Of a DNA stretch of 38,080 nt, positions 30,304-37,779 are shown piece by piece. Location: positions 1 to 38,080 of the forward strand of contig DATKHF010000028.1 of assembly GCA_035510355.1 (NCBI GenBank), written 5' to 3'. Both the position numbers and the translations under genes were made by a program. Each line of letters starts with the position of its first letter. Within the stretch, counting starts at the first letter, position 1. This DNA comes from DATKHF01 sp035510355 (GTDB lineage Bacteria; Patescibacteriota; Saccharimonadia; Saccharimonadales; UBA4665). Below the pieces are notes generated by a model that was not told where the DNA came from, searched no databases, and worked only from the letters and a program-made list of their open reading frames with translations.

Positions 30304-32847
30304 ATGGATCCAGCAACTAATCAATCACACCACACGGACGCTGAAGGCGTTGTCCTGCTACTGCAGGTGCCACGTACCAACGATAAGAAGGAACTGGCAG
30401 CTGAACAGATGTTTGCTAGTCTTCACGGTCTGTTGACGATGCCAGCCAAGGGTTTGTTCAAACCAGCCCAACGAGAACGTGTAAGTTTCGAAATTGCTGT
30501 GCTCAAAAAACGCATCGGCTTTTATGTGTGGGTACCTCATTACCTCAAAAGCTTTGTAGAAGAACAAGTTTACGCTCAATACCCAACAGTACATATTTCA
30601 GAAATAGATGACTTTACTATGAGTCAAGAGCAAACCTTTGCAACAGTGCTTTCAACTGAACTTAAATTGATTAATACCGACGCCTTGCCAATTAAAACGT
30701 TTCAAAGTTTTGAAGTTGATCCCTTGGCAGCTATTACGGCAACTCTGGCAAAATTTGGTGATGACGAAGAAGCCTGGATTCAGATGCTCCTCCGACCCGC
30801 GCCGAGTAATTGGCACAAGAAAAGTGAGCATTATATCGCAGGCCAACGTGGTACCGGCGGCGGAGGGTTTATGACGCTTTTGTCTCAGCCGAGCCAAAAG
30901 CCAGAAGTTGCCAAGCTGACTGACTATGAGCAAACCCGGGTCAGTGCCGCTGAGGAGAAGAGTCAAAAATTAGCTTTTGAGATAGTTATGCGGATTGTTT
31001 ACCGCGGTAATATTCCCGAACCAACCGCCAAACTACGTCTACAATCTATCATTGCCAGCTACAAGCAATTTAACACTACCTATCTCAACGGGTTTGTGCA
31101 AAAACGCGTGGCTAGAGATGCGCATCTTGAAGCTATGTACCGTGCCAGGGCTTTTGGAAAGCAAAGTTACATGTGCAACATCGAAGAAGTTGCGACGCTG
31201 TATCACTTGCCACACACTAACGTTGAAACACCATACATCTTGTGGGCCATTGCTCAAACAGCTGAACCGCCGGCCAATTTACCGATCGTCGGTGATACAC
31301 CCGATAAAGATGTTAGTCCAGTGGCGGCCACTAACTTTCGTGGCCACAACACAATGTTTGGCTTACCGCGTGTTGATCGTGGCCGACATCTCTATATTAT
31401 CGGACAGACTGGTACTGGTAAGTCTGGCATGCTCGAACTGCTGACAATCTCCGACATTTATAGCCCTCACGGCTTTGCGGTGGTTGATCCGCACGGTGAT
31501 TATGCTCAAGGCGTCATCCGTCGGATTCCCGCCGAACGAGCTAAGGACGTTATATACTTTAATCCTGCTGACGCTGATTATCCTATGGGTTTTAACCCCC
31601 TAGAAGTTTACGACCCAAAGCTTAAGACTCACACTTGCTCAGAACTAATTGGTGTCCTAAAGCGAATGTTTGAAAGTTGGGGTCCTCGGCTTGAATATAT
31701 TTTGCGTTACAGTATTTTAGCATTGCTGGACTATCCAGATGCTACCATGCTTGATATTACTCGTATCTTAACTGATAAAAAGTTTCGAGCTGGTGTACTG
31801 AAGCACGTTGAAGATCCTGTGGTACGTAATTTTTGGTCAGTTGAATTTGCGAGCTGGAATGACAAGTTCGCCGCTGAGGCAGTTGCGCCAGTACTTAATA
31901 AGGTCGGCGCCTTTACGGCCAACCCGCTCGTTCGTAACATAATCGGTCAACCAAAGAGCAGCTTTAATATTCGTCAAATTATGGATGAGCACAAAATTCT
32001 AATCGTTAATTTGTCGCGCGGCCTTGTCGGCGAAGACAACGCTGCTTTACTTGGCGCTCTCCTTGTTACTAAAGTTCAGATGGCAGCTATGAGTCGTGCC
32101 GATATTTCAGCTGATGAGCGTATACCGTTTTATCTCTATGTCGATGAATTCCAAAACTTTGCGACTGACAGTTTTGCGACAATTTTGAGCGAAGCCCGTA
32201 AGTATGGTCTTAATCTTACGGTGGCCAACCAATATATTGCTCAAATGTTACCCGAAGTTCGTGATGCAGTCTTCGGTAATGTTGGCTCGGTAATTAGCTT
32301 TCGTACAAGCGCGGACGATGCACGTGCCATGTTGAAATACTTTGAGCCTAAGTTCGAAGAGCACGATCTTGTACATATGCATAATCGTCACTTTGTAATT
32401 AGTATGACAATTGAGGGAGAGAAGGTACAAGCGTTCTCGGCTATTACCTTAAATCTTCCACCCCAAGGCGAAGATAATAGCCAGGCAATTATTGAAAATA
32501 GTCGTGCTCAATATGCCACAAGCCGTCTGCAGGTAGAGAGGTACGTAAATGAGCGATATCTTAATCCGGCAGAAGCGGCAACCGTAGCGTATGTAGCCTC
32601 TAAATCACCGCCGACACCTCAGTCAAGACCAGCAGTTAGCACGCGACCGCCAAGCATTGCCCACACTGCTGTAAATGACGTGTTAGGCAATGATGCGCCT
32701 ATGACATATTCGGGAGAGCCTCAATCACCTAAACGAAAGCGTACCCGGCGTAAGCACAAAAGTACCACAGTTTCTTTGGGTGATGCACCAAAAACTCCAC
32801 TTAGAGAGCCAGCGCGTAGCAATGAACATACTATTAACTTGCGCTAA
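30304..32847 (+). CDS. VirD4/TraG-like type IV secretion ATPase
   Basis: Large P-loop ATPase of the FtsK/VirD4 class, 847 residues. The N-terminal 340 residues form a domain with little recognisable likeness (cytosolic, no transmembrane helix). The motor begins FGLPRVDRGRHLYIIG, with Walker A GQTGTGKS (367-374), VVDPHGDYAQG, NPLEVYDPK and Walker B YLYVDEFQNF (610-619). The LTVANQYIAQM segment matches the TraG/VirD4 C-terminal region. The tail (about 770-847) is Pro/Ser-rich and basic (PKRKRTRRKHK). It could act as a coupling ATPase for DNA or protein transfer. No other secretion gene is adjacent. The nearest ribosome site, GAGGAG (30285-30290), is 13 bases from the ATG, unusually far. Confidence 0.85.
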   Translation: MDPATNQSHHTDAEGVVLLLQVPRTNDKKELAAEQMFASLHGLLTMPAKGLFKPAQRERVSFEIAVLKKRIGFYVWVPHYLKSFVEEQVYAQYPTVHISEIDDFTMSQEQTFATVLSTELKLINTDALPIKTFQSFEVDPLAAITATLAKFGDDEEAWIQMLLRPAPSNWHKKSEHYIAGQRGTGGGGFMTLLSQPSQKPEVAKLTDYEQTRVSAAEEKSQKLAFEIVMRIVYRGNIPEPTAKLRLQSIIASYKQFNTTYLNGFVQKRVARDAHLEAMYRARAFGKQSYMCNIEEVATLYHLPHTNVETPYILWAIAQTAEPPANLPIVGDTPDKDVSPVAATNFRGHNTMFGLPRVDRGRHLYIIGQTGTGKSGMLELLTISDIYSPHGFAVVDPHGDYAQGVIRRIPAERAKDVIYFNPADADYPMGFNPLEVYDPKLKTHTCSELIGVLKRMFESWGPRLEYILRYSILALLDYPDATMLDITRILTDKKFRAGVLKHVEDPVVRNFWSVEFASWNDKFAAEAVAPVLNKVGAFTANPLVRNIIGQPKSSFNIRQIMDEHKILIVNLSRGLVGEDNAALLGALLVTKVQMAAMSRADISADERIPFYLYVDEFQNFATDSFATILSEARKYGLNLTVANQYIAQMLPEVRDAVFGNVGSVISFRTSADDARAMLKYFEPKFEEHDLVHMHNRHFVISMTIEGEKVQAFSAITLNLPPQGEDNSQAIIENSRAQYATSRLQVERYVNERYLNPAEAATVAYVASKSPPTPQSRPAVSTRPPSIAHTAVNDVLGNDAPMTYSGEPQSPKRKRTRRKHKSTTVSLGDAPKTPLREPARSNEHTINLR

Positions 32848-33477
32848 TTAACTTTTTTTGGCATACCCAGCTAAACTACTCAAGATATTATCGGTTACCG
32901 TATCAGGCGAGTCTTGACCATCAATTTCAACAAGCATGCCCCGATTTCGATAGAAATCGATAACTGGAACGGTTTTTTTATAAAACTCATCAAGACGAAT
33001 TAATAGGCTATGCGCCGCATCATCTTTGCGTATCCCGCGGTCTTTTTGAATGTGGGCTATTTGCCAACGCGCTCCGACTATTGCTTCATCGAGCTTCAAG
33101 TAAACCGCAACGCGCAGAGGATGATTCGCTGCTGCTGTTACCTCAAGAACACTTGCTTCTTCCCCCTGCCATCTGCCAACTGAACTTAAAATTAGAGGCT
33201 TATCTTTAAACTCTTCTCGACTTAGATAAGGCAATACAATCGACACATAATCATCACTTGGAATGAGCTTACCTGTGGTCATGAGCTGCTTGATTCGTTC
33301 TGACATATGATCACTTCGCAGAATATCACCGCCCCCAAGTAATGGAGCATGAAATATCTCTGCTAACTTTTTACCCTGTGTATCTTTGCCGGCAAACGGC
33401 ATACCGAAGATGTTAATTGAACCCGTCCCCAGCCATCTGGCTACGAGTTTAGTATTCTCGATATTATGGTTTCTCAT
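32848..33477 (-). CDS. adk: Adenylate kinase-like nucleoside monophosphate kinase
   Basis: Likely balances adenine nucleotides (ATP + AMP to 2 ADP), 209 residues. P-loop GMPFAGKDTQ (25-34) corresponds to the usual GxPxxGKGTQ with Asp for Gly after the lysine. GGGDILRSD matches the AMP-binding STGDMLR, and GKLIPSDDYV matches GKLVPDEVV. The usual LDGFPR motif is altered to LSSVGRWQGEE. The lid is short, with no zinc cysteines. The C-terminal RLDEFYKKTVPVIDFYRNRGMLVEIDG stretch (about 164-190) is classic. A 20-residue N-terminal extension precedes the core. TATAAT lies 11 bases before the ATG. Its stop codon abuts that of the VirD4-like gene. UMP/CMP kinase activity is the alternative. Confidence 0.8.
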   Translation of the reverse strand: MRNHNIENTKLVARWLGTGSINIFGMPFAGKDTQGKKLAEIFHAPLLGGGDILRSDHMSERIKQLMTTGKLIPSDDYVSIVLPYLSREEFKDKPLILSSVGRWQGEEASVLEVTAAANHPLRVAVYLKLDEAIVGARWQIAHIQKDRGIRKDDAAHSLLIRLDEFYKKTVPVIDFYRNRGMLVEIDGQDSPDTVTDNILSSLAGYAKKS

Positions 33478-33531
33478 GATTAGGATGCATTATAACCACT
33501 ATCGTAGCCATACCGCAAGTAAACTACTAAA

Positions 33532-33558
33532 CTAGCACTCTTGACATGTGAGTGCTAG
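33532..33558. promoter_or_regulatory. CIRCE operator (HrcA binding site)
   Basis: CTAGCACTC (33532-33540), 9 bases, GAGTGCTAG (33550-33558). This matches the CIRCE consensus TTAGCACTC-N9-GAGTGCTAA with symmetric changes at the ends, so the arms still pair perfectly. Confidence 0.95.
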
Positions 33559-33569
33559 GCCGCTACACT
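33541..33569 (+). promoter_or_regulatory. Promoter of the hrcA-dnaK-dnaJ operon
   Basis: TTGACA (33541-33546), 17 bases, TACACT (33564-33569). The -35 box is the first six bases of the CIRCE spacer, so HrcA binding would block polymerase directly. A weak GCACT/AGTGC inverted pair (33571-33575 and 33587-33591) lies in the leader. Confidence 0.85.
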
Positions 33570-33615
33570 AGCACTATAGGCATGGAAGTGCCATATAGAT
33601 TGCGTTAAGGATACT

Positions 33616-34320
33616 ATGACAGACAGACAAAAGCAGATTCTCAGTGCTATCGTCGAGCAATATGCCGAGGTAGCCAGTCCCGTGGGCAGCAGCTTGCTGG
33701 CCAAAGTTTTTGGTGTTAGTAGTGCAACTATTCGTGCCGAAATGGCTGATCTAGAGCACAAAGGCTATATAACACAACCTCATACTAGTGCCGGTCGAGT
33801 GCCTACCGATAAAGGGTATCGACTATATGTTAATAACTTAGCCAGCGAGCAAGTCCCAAGTACGGAAAATCATGCTGAACGTGCTCTCAGTGCCCGTGTT
33901 TCTGGTGGTGGTTTACCTGAGCGCACTATTCGAAATGCAGTTGAAACACTAGCAGAACTTACACATAACCTTGGATTGGCTACTATTGGTCCACAACTCT
34001 ACATGAGTGGCTTATCTAATCTGTTTGGTCAACCAGAATTTATCAATGGTGCGCAAGTCCAGCAAGTTGCGAGGCTGCTGGACAACCTTGAGCCATGGCT
34101 TTATGAAGCCGCTCCTAATGAGCCATTGAATGTTTATATTGGACAGGAAAATCCTATAGGCCGAAGTGCTGGTTGCAGTCTTATTATTAGCCGTTTTCGA
34201 AGTTCATATTCTGACCAAAGTTATGTAGGTGTCCTTGGGCCCACACGTCAAAGCTACCGCGATGTTATGCAGCTTGTCCGCCATACCGGCGAAACGCTTC
34301 AGGAGGCATTATATGAGTAA
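33616..34320 (+). CDS. hrcA: Heat-inducible repressor HrcA, short form
   Basis: Binds CIRCE and represses the chaperone operon. The N-terminal winged helix is clear: RQKQILSAIVEQYAEVASPVGS, VSSATIRAEMADLEHKGYI and QPHTSAGRVPTDKGYRLYV. The C-terminal end YVGVLGPTRQSYRDVMQLV matches the usual HrcA ending (IGVIGPTRM-Y). At 234 residues it is about 100 shorter than typical HrcA, the loss falling in the middle GAF-like and inserted domain. Ribosome site AAGGA (33607-33611). The last 8 bases overlap grpE. Autoregulated through CIRCE. Confidence 0.93.
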   Translation: MTDRQKQILSAIVEQYAEVASPVGSSLLAKVFGVSSATIRAEMADLEHKGYITQPHTSAGRVPTDKGYRLYVNNLASEQVPSTENHAERALSARVSGGGLPERTIRNAVETLAELTHNLGLATIGPQLYMSGLSNLFGQPEFINGAQVQQVARLLDNLEPWLYEAAPNEPLNVYIGQENPIGRSAGCSLIISRFRSSYSDQSYVGVLGPTRQSYRDVMQLVRHTGETLQEALYE

Positions 34321-34798
34321 AACCCCGGCACCTAAAACCCCCAAAGTTACCAATTCAGCTCTAGAGCAACAAATTGGAGAGCTTACCGAAGCGTTGCAAC
34401 GTGAACGAGCTGATACTATTAACGTTCGTCGTCGTTCCGAGGAAGAGCGTGTCGCTATGGGGACATACTACAAAGTTATGGTCGTGCGTGAACTGCTTCC
34501 GGCAATTGATAACTTGGAACGAGCTTTGAAACATACCCCAAAAGACTTAGCCGACAATGATTATGTCAAAGGTGTGCATGGTGTAGCGAGGCAGTTCGAT
34601 AAAATATTAGGTGATCTTGGCGTGGAGCGCATTAAAACCATTGGTGAAACATTTGACCCAAAATATCATGAAGCAGTTAGCATGGAAGAGAGTGATGGTG
34701 CACATGAGGTTGTCAGTGAGGAATTACAGGCTGGCTATAAGCTTGGTGATGAAGTTATCCGACATGCGATGGTTAAAGTGAAGATGGAGAAAAAATGA
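34313..34798 (+). CDS. grpE: GrpE nucleotide-exchange factor
   Basis: Co-chaperone releasing ADP from DnaK. The ATG at 34313 has a perfect ribosome site AGGAGG (34301-34306), giving 161 residues. A basic, Pro/Lys-rich N-terminus is followed by a long coiled coil (about 20-95) with RRRSEEERVAMGTYYKVMVVRELLPAIDNLERAL (about 38-72). The C-terminal beta wing then has FDPKYHEAVSMEE and AGYKLGDEVIRHAMVKV, the GrpE signature. It overlaps hrcA by 8 bases and the following small gene by 4. Confidence 0.95.
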   Translation: MSKTPAPKTPKVTNSALEQQIGELTEALQRERADTINVRRRSEEERVAMGTYYKVMVVRELLPAIDNLERALKHTPKDLADNDYVKGVHGVARQFDKILGDLGVERIKTIGETFDPKYHEAVSMEESDGAHEVVSEELQAGYKLGDEVIRHAMVKVKMEKK

Positions 34799-34986
34799 GC
34801 GAACGTTACAGATTGTTTAAAATTGAGCCCTTAACTGTCAGTGATGTTGATAAATTAGTGCTTGGCGATCCGGTATCGTTAGAGCCTCAACCGCTAACAG
34901 ATGTTGATAAGTGGGCAGAACTGGAAGCCGATCATTTAAGAGAGCGCGACGGGTTTGAAGCACAGAACATGTTAGACACTAATTAG
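34795..34986 (+). CDS. Small acidic protein between grpE and dnaK
   Basis: Unrecognised 63-residue protein. The ATG overlaps the grpE stop (ATGA), and the dnaK ribosome site follows its own stop, so it is a coupled operon member. It is acidic, Asp/Glu/Leu-rich, with two similar short segments (LTVSDVDKLV and LTDVDKWAELE) suggesting a small repeat. No cysteines, no membrane segment. Its place suggests a role with the chaperones, such as a small cofactor or adaptor, but nothing in the sequence proves this. Confidence 0.75.
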   Translation: MSERYRLFKIEPLTVSDVDKLVLGDPVSLEPQPLTDVDKWAELEADHLRERDGFEAQNMLDTN

Positions 34987-34999
34987 GAAGGAGAAAATT

Positions 35000-36928
35000 A
35001 TGGCGAAGATAATAGGAATAGACTTAGGAACAACTAACAGCGCAATGGCAGTAATGCAATCTGGTAAACCAGAAATTATTGCTAATAGTGAAGGCGCACG
35101 AACAACACCAAGTGTAGTAGCTGTTAATAAGAACGGCGAACGTCTAGTGGGTCAAGTGGCTCGGCGTCAACAAGTTACGAATTCAAAAAACACTATTTAT
35201 GAAGTTAAGCGATTAATTGGTCGGCGCTTCGAGGACAAAGAAGTTCAACGAGATATTAAACTCATGGGCTATGAAATAGTTAAAAGTGGTCAAGGCGTGA
35301 AGGTGAAGATGGGTGATAAGGAATATAGCCCAGAAGAAGTTAGCGCCATGATACTTGGTAAGCTTAAAGCTGACGCCGAGGCCTTTCTAGGTGACAAGGT
35401 CAGCGAAGCGGTTATTACTGTGCCCGCCTACTTCGATGACTCTCAGCGTCAAGCTACAAAAGATGCTGGTAAAATCGCTGGACTGGAAGTTAAGCGCATT
35501 ATTAATGAGCCAACTGCAGCAGCTTTGGCCTATGGCCTTGATAAGAAAAAGACTGACGAGAAAATAGCTGTCTACGATCTTGGTGGTGGCACATTTGATG
35601 TCTCTATTTTGGAACTTGGTGATGGCGTGTTTGAAGTTAAGTCGACTAATGGCGATACACATTTAGGTGGTGCCGATTTCGACCGAATAATAGTTAATTA
35701 CTTAGCTGATGAATTCAAAAAGGAAAGTGGCATTGATATAAGTGACGACAAAGCTGCAATGCAACGTCTACGAGATGAGGCCGAAAAAGCCAAGATCGAA
35801 CTTAGTACAGCACAAGAAGTAGATATTAACTTGCCGTTTTTGACGGCTGATGCTGAAGGGCCGAAGCACTTTGAACACAAACTTACTCGTGCAAAACTCG
35901 AAAATCTTGTCGCTGACTTAATCGATAAAACGGCTGAGCCATGCGAAAAAGCTTTAAAAGACGCTGGTCTAAAGGCTAGTGATATCAATGCTGTAGTTTT
36001 GGTCGGTGGTATGACCCGTATGCCAGCTGTCCAGGAAAAAGTAAAGAAAATCTTTGGTAAAGATCCGATGAAGGGCGTTAACCCAGACGAGGTTGTGGCC
36101 GTTGGTGCTGCCATCCAAGGTGGAGTCTTACAAGGAGATGTCAAGGATGTCCTTTTGCTCGACGTTACACCTCTAAGTCTCGGTATCGAGACTATGGGCG
36201 GTGTCATGACCAAGCTTATTGAACGTAATACTACCGTTCCAACCAGTAAGAGCGAAGTCTTCTCCACAGCAGCTGACAATCAACCACAAGTTGAGGTGCA
36301 TGTCTTGCAAGGTGAGCGCGGTGTGGTTGAAGGCAATAAATCACTTGGACGATTTGTGCTTGACGGCATTCCGCCAGCACCACGTGGCGTACCTCAAATT
36401 GAAGTAACATTTAATATCGATGCCAATGGCATCTTGAATGTTACGGCCAAGGACAAGGGCTCCGGTAAAGAGCAAAACATCACTATCCAGGGTTCTGGTA
36501 GTCTTGATAAAGAAGAAGTTGAAAAGATGGCTAAAGAAGCCGAAGCTCATGCCGATGAAGATAAGCAAAAGCGAGAGGCAATTGAGGCTCACAATGCACT
36601 AGATAATGCTGTGTATGCAGCCGAGAAGCTGAAGAAGGAAAATGGTGATAAGTTAAGTGATGACGACAAAAAGACTTTAGATGAAGCTGTTGAGACTGCT
36701 AAAAAAGTAGCTGGTGACGAGAAGGCTGATAAGGACGCGCTAGAAGCTGCCGCTAAAGAACTTAGCGACAAGTTGATGCCGATTGGTGCCAAAATGTACG
36801 AGCAAGCCGCAAAGGATGAAAAATCAACTGAAGATCCTGAAAAATCCGATGATAATGATAAGAAATCTGACAAAGACAAGGATGAGCCCGTTGAAGGTGA
36901 AGTTGTCGACGACAAAGGTGAGAAATAG
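35000..36928 (+). CDS. dnaK: Chaperone DnaK (Hsp70)
   Basis: ATP-driven protein-folding chaperone, 642 residues, full length. The ATPase domain opens with IIGIDLGTTNSAMAVM, has VPAYFDDSQRQATKDAG, EPTAAALAYG, the phosphate motif DLGGGTFDVS and VLVGGMTRMPAVQ. The linker VLLLDVTPLSLGIETMGG leads to the peptide-binding domain and helical lid. The C-terminal tail is acidic and Lys-rich and ends VEGEVVDDKGEK, not the EEVD of eukaryotes. Strong ribosome site (AGGAAGGAG, 34985-34993). Controlled through CIRCE. Confidence 0.98.
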   Translation: MAKIIGIDLGTTNSAMAVMQSGKPEIIANSEGARTTPSVVAVNKNGERLVGQVARRQQVTNSKNTIYEVKRLIGRRFEDKEVQRDIKLMGYEIVKSGQGVKVKMGDKEYSPEEVSAMILGKLKADAEAFLGDKVSEAVITVPAYFDDSQRQATKDAGKIAGLEVKRIINEPTAAALAYGLDKKKTDEKIAVYDLGGGTFDVSILELGDGVFEVKSTNGDTHLGGADFDRIIVNYLADEFKKESGIDISDDKAAMQRLRDEAEKAKIELSTAQEVDINLPFLTADAEGPKHFEHKLTRAKLENLVADLIDKTAEPCEKALKDAGLKASDINAVVLVGGMTRMPAVQEKVKKIFGKDPMKGVNPDEVVAVGAAIQGGVLQGDVKDVLLLDVTPLSLGIETMGGVMTKLIERNTTVPTSKSEVFSTAADNQPQVEVHVLQGERGVVEGNKSLGRFVLDGIPPAPRGVPQIEVTFNIDANGILNVTAKDKGSGKEQNITIQGSGSLDKEEVEKMAKEAEAHADEDKQKREAIEAHNALDNAVYAAEKLKKENGDKLSDDDKKTLDEAVETAKKVAGDEKADKDALEAAAKELSDKLMPIGAKMYEQAAKDEKSTEDPEKSDDNDKKSDKDKDEPVEGEVVDDKGEK

Positions 36929-36958
36929 GCAAACTGTTAAGGGCATGATCAATAATAT

Positions 36959-37279
36959 ATGGATAACCTTAATCTTATTGAATTGACTTTGACATGCAAC
37001 AGCTGGCAGGAAGCTCAGAAAATTTCTGATATCCTTCTCGAGAAAAAGCTTATCGGATCTGTAGAGTTTGTGGAAATTAAACCTAAATATTGGCGCCAAC
37101 GTCAGTTGGATGAGGCTCATAACATATGCTTAATTATGCAAAGTTTGAATGAATATTTTGATACAATCGAGGCAGAAGTGAAAGAAATATATACCAATAA
37201 AATGCCAATCTTATATGCAACTACAATGACTCAGAATTCAAAAGATGCAGTCGATTTACTTCTGGATAAGGTGCGATAA
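36959..37279 (+). CDS. CutA-like protein
   Basis: Small protein of the CutA1 divalent-ion tolerance family, usually a trimer, 106 residues. Alignment by eye: LIELTLTCNSWQEAQKISDILLEKKLIGSVEFVEI corresponds to the family start where a strand is followed by E-A-x-x-I-x-x-x-L-x-x-x-x-L. Further on PKYWRQRQLDEAHNICLIMQS matches the YxWxGxixxxxExxLxxKT region, and a final helix with PILYATTM takes the place of PEIIALPI. The match is structural rather than close. It lies between dnaK and dnaJ, 30 bases after dnaK. Function in the family is poorly defined. Confidence 0.6.
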   Translation: MDNLNLIELTLTCNSWQEAQKISDILLEKKLIGSVEFVEIKPKYWRQRQLDEAHNICLIMQSLNEYFDTIEAEVKEIYTNKMPILYATTMTQNSKDAVDLLLDKVR

Positions 37280-37283
37280 AATT

Positions 37284-37775
37284 ATGTCTGAAAATTCACC
37301 AGCGGTGGAAATATCCGATGAAGACGTTGAAAACATCTTCAAAACGGGAGAACCCGAAACGAGGGTGGCAGTTGCATGGACAAGTATCATGGATTTCTCA
37401 TATGGAGCAACCAATCCAAATGATGAAGCCAGTTTATTTCCTGGACGTTTAGATCTGAAAACCAGATTCGGCAAAAGTAAGTTTCAACTAGGGTATAACC
37501 GGAAATGGATCACAGGCTCAATTTCGGAGCACGAATTAAAGCTTGTCCATCGTGATTCCTCTAATAACCTCATAGAAGCGTTTAGTTTTATGCCTGCTCT
37601 AGACGGTGACACTTCCATAACTCATGTGCCTGCGATTGGTGATGAGCAACTTGATTCTCTACCTGCAGCCAGTGACGGACGACTTGACCCTCTTCAGGCT
37701 ACAGAACGCCTGGCAGATATACTAGAATTTATTCACAGCGAACTACAGCTCGGTAATATAACGATCAAGAGTTAG
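37284..37775 (+). CDS. Hypothetical protein between cutA-like and dnaJ
   Basis: Unrecognised 163-residue protein, starting at the ATG 37284, 4 bases after the previous stop. It is acidic and soluble with no cysteines. The N-terminal helix is Glu-rich (EDVENIFKTGEPE); the middle seems beta-rich with AVAWTSIMDFSYGA and RKWITGSISEHELKLVHRD. The C-terminus forms a helix (ATERLADILEFIHSEL). Location inside the dnaK-dnaJ operon is the only clue to its role. It ends 4 bases before the dnaJ ATG. Confidence 0.7.
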   Translation: MSENSPAVEISDEDVENIFKTGEPETRVAVAWTSIMDFSYGATNPNDEASLFPGRLDLKTRFGKSKFQLGYNRKWITGSISEHELKLVHRDSSNNLIEAFSFMPALDGDTSITHVPAIGDEQLDSLPAASDGRLDPLQATERLADILEFIHSELQLGNITIKS

Positions 37776-37779
37776 AATT

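Noticed and set aside
30995..31444. 149-codon plus-strand frame inside the VirD4-like gene
   Set aside because: Second-frame shadow of a gene whose own frame has clear Walker motifs.
33571..33591. Second CIRCE-like element downstream of the first
   Set aside because: Only five bases per arm (GCACT/AGTGC) with 11-base spacing; far below the consensus.
35698..36279. 193-codon minus-strand frame opposite dnaK
   Set aside because: Shadow of dnaK; low-complexity Ser/Ala/Thr composition and no motif or ribosome site.
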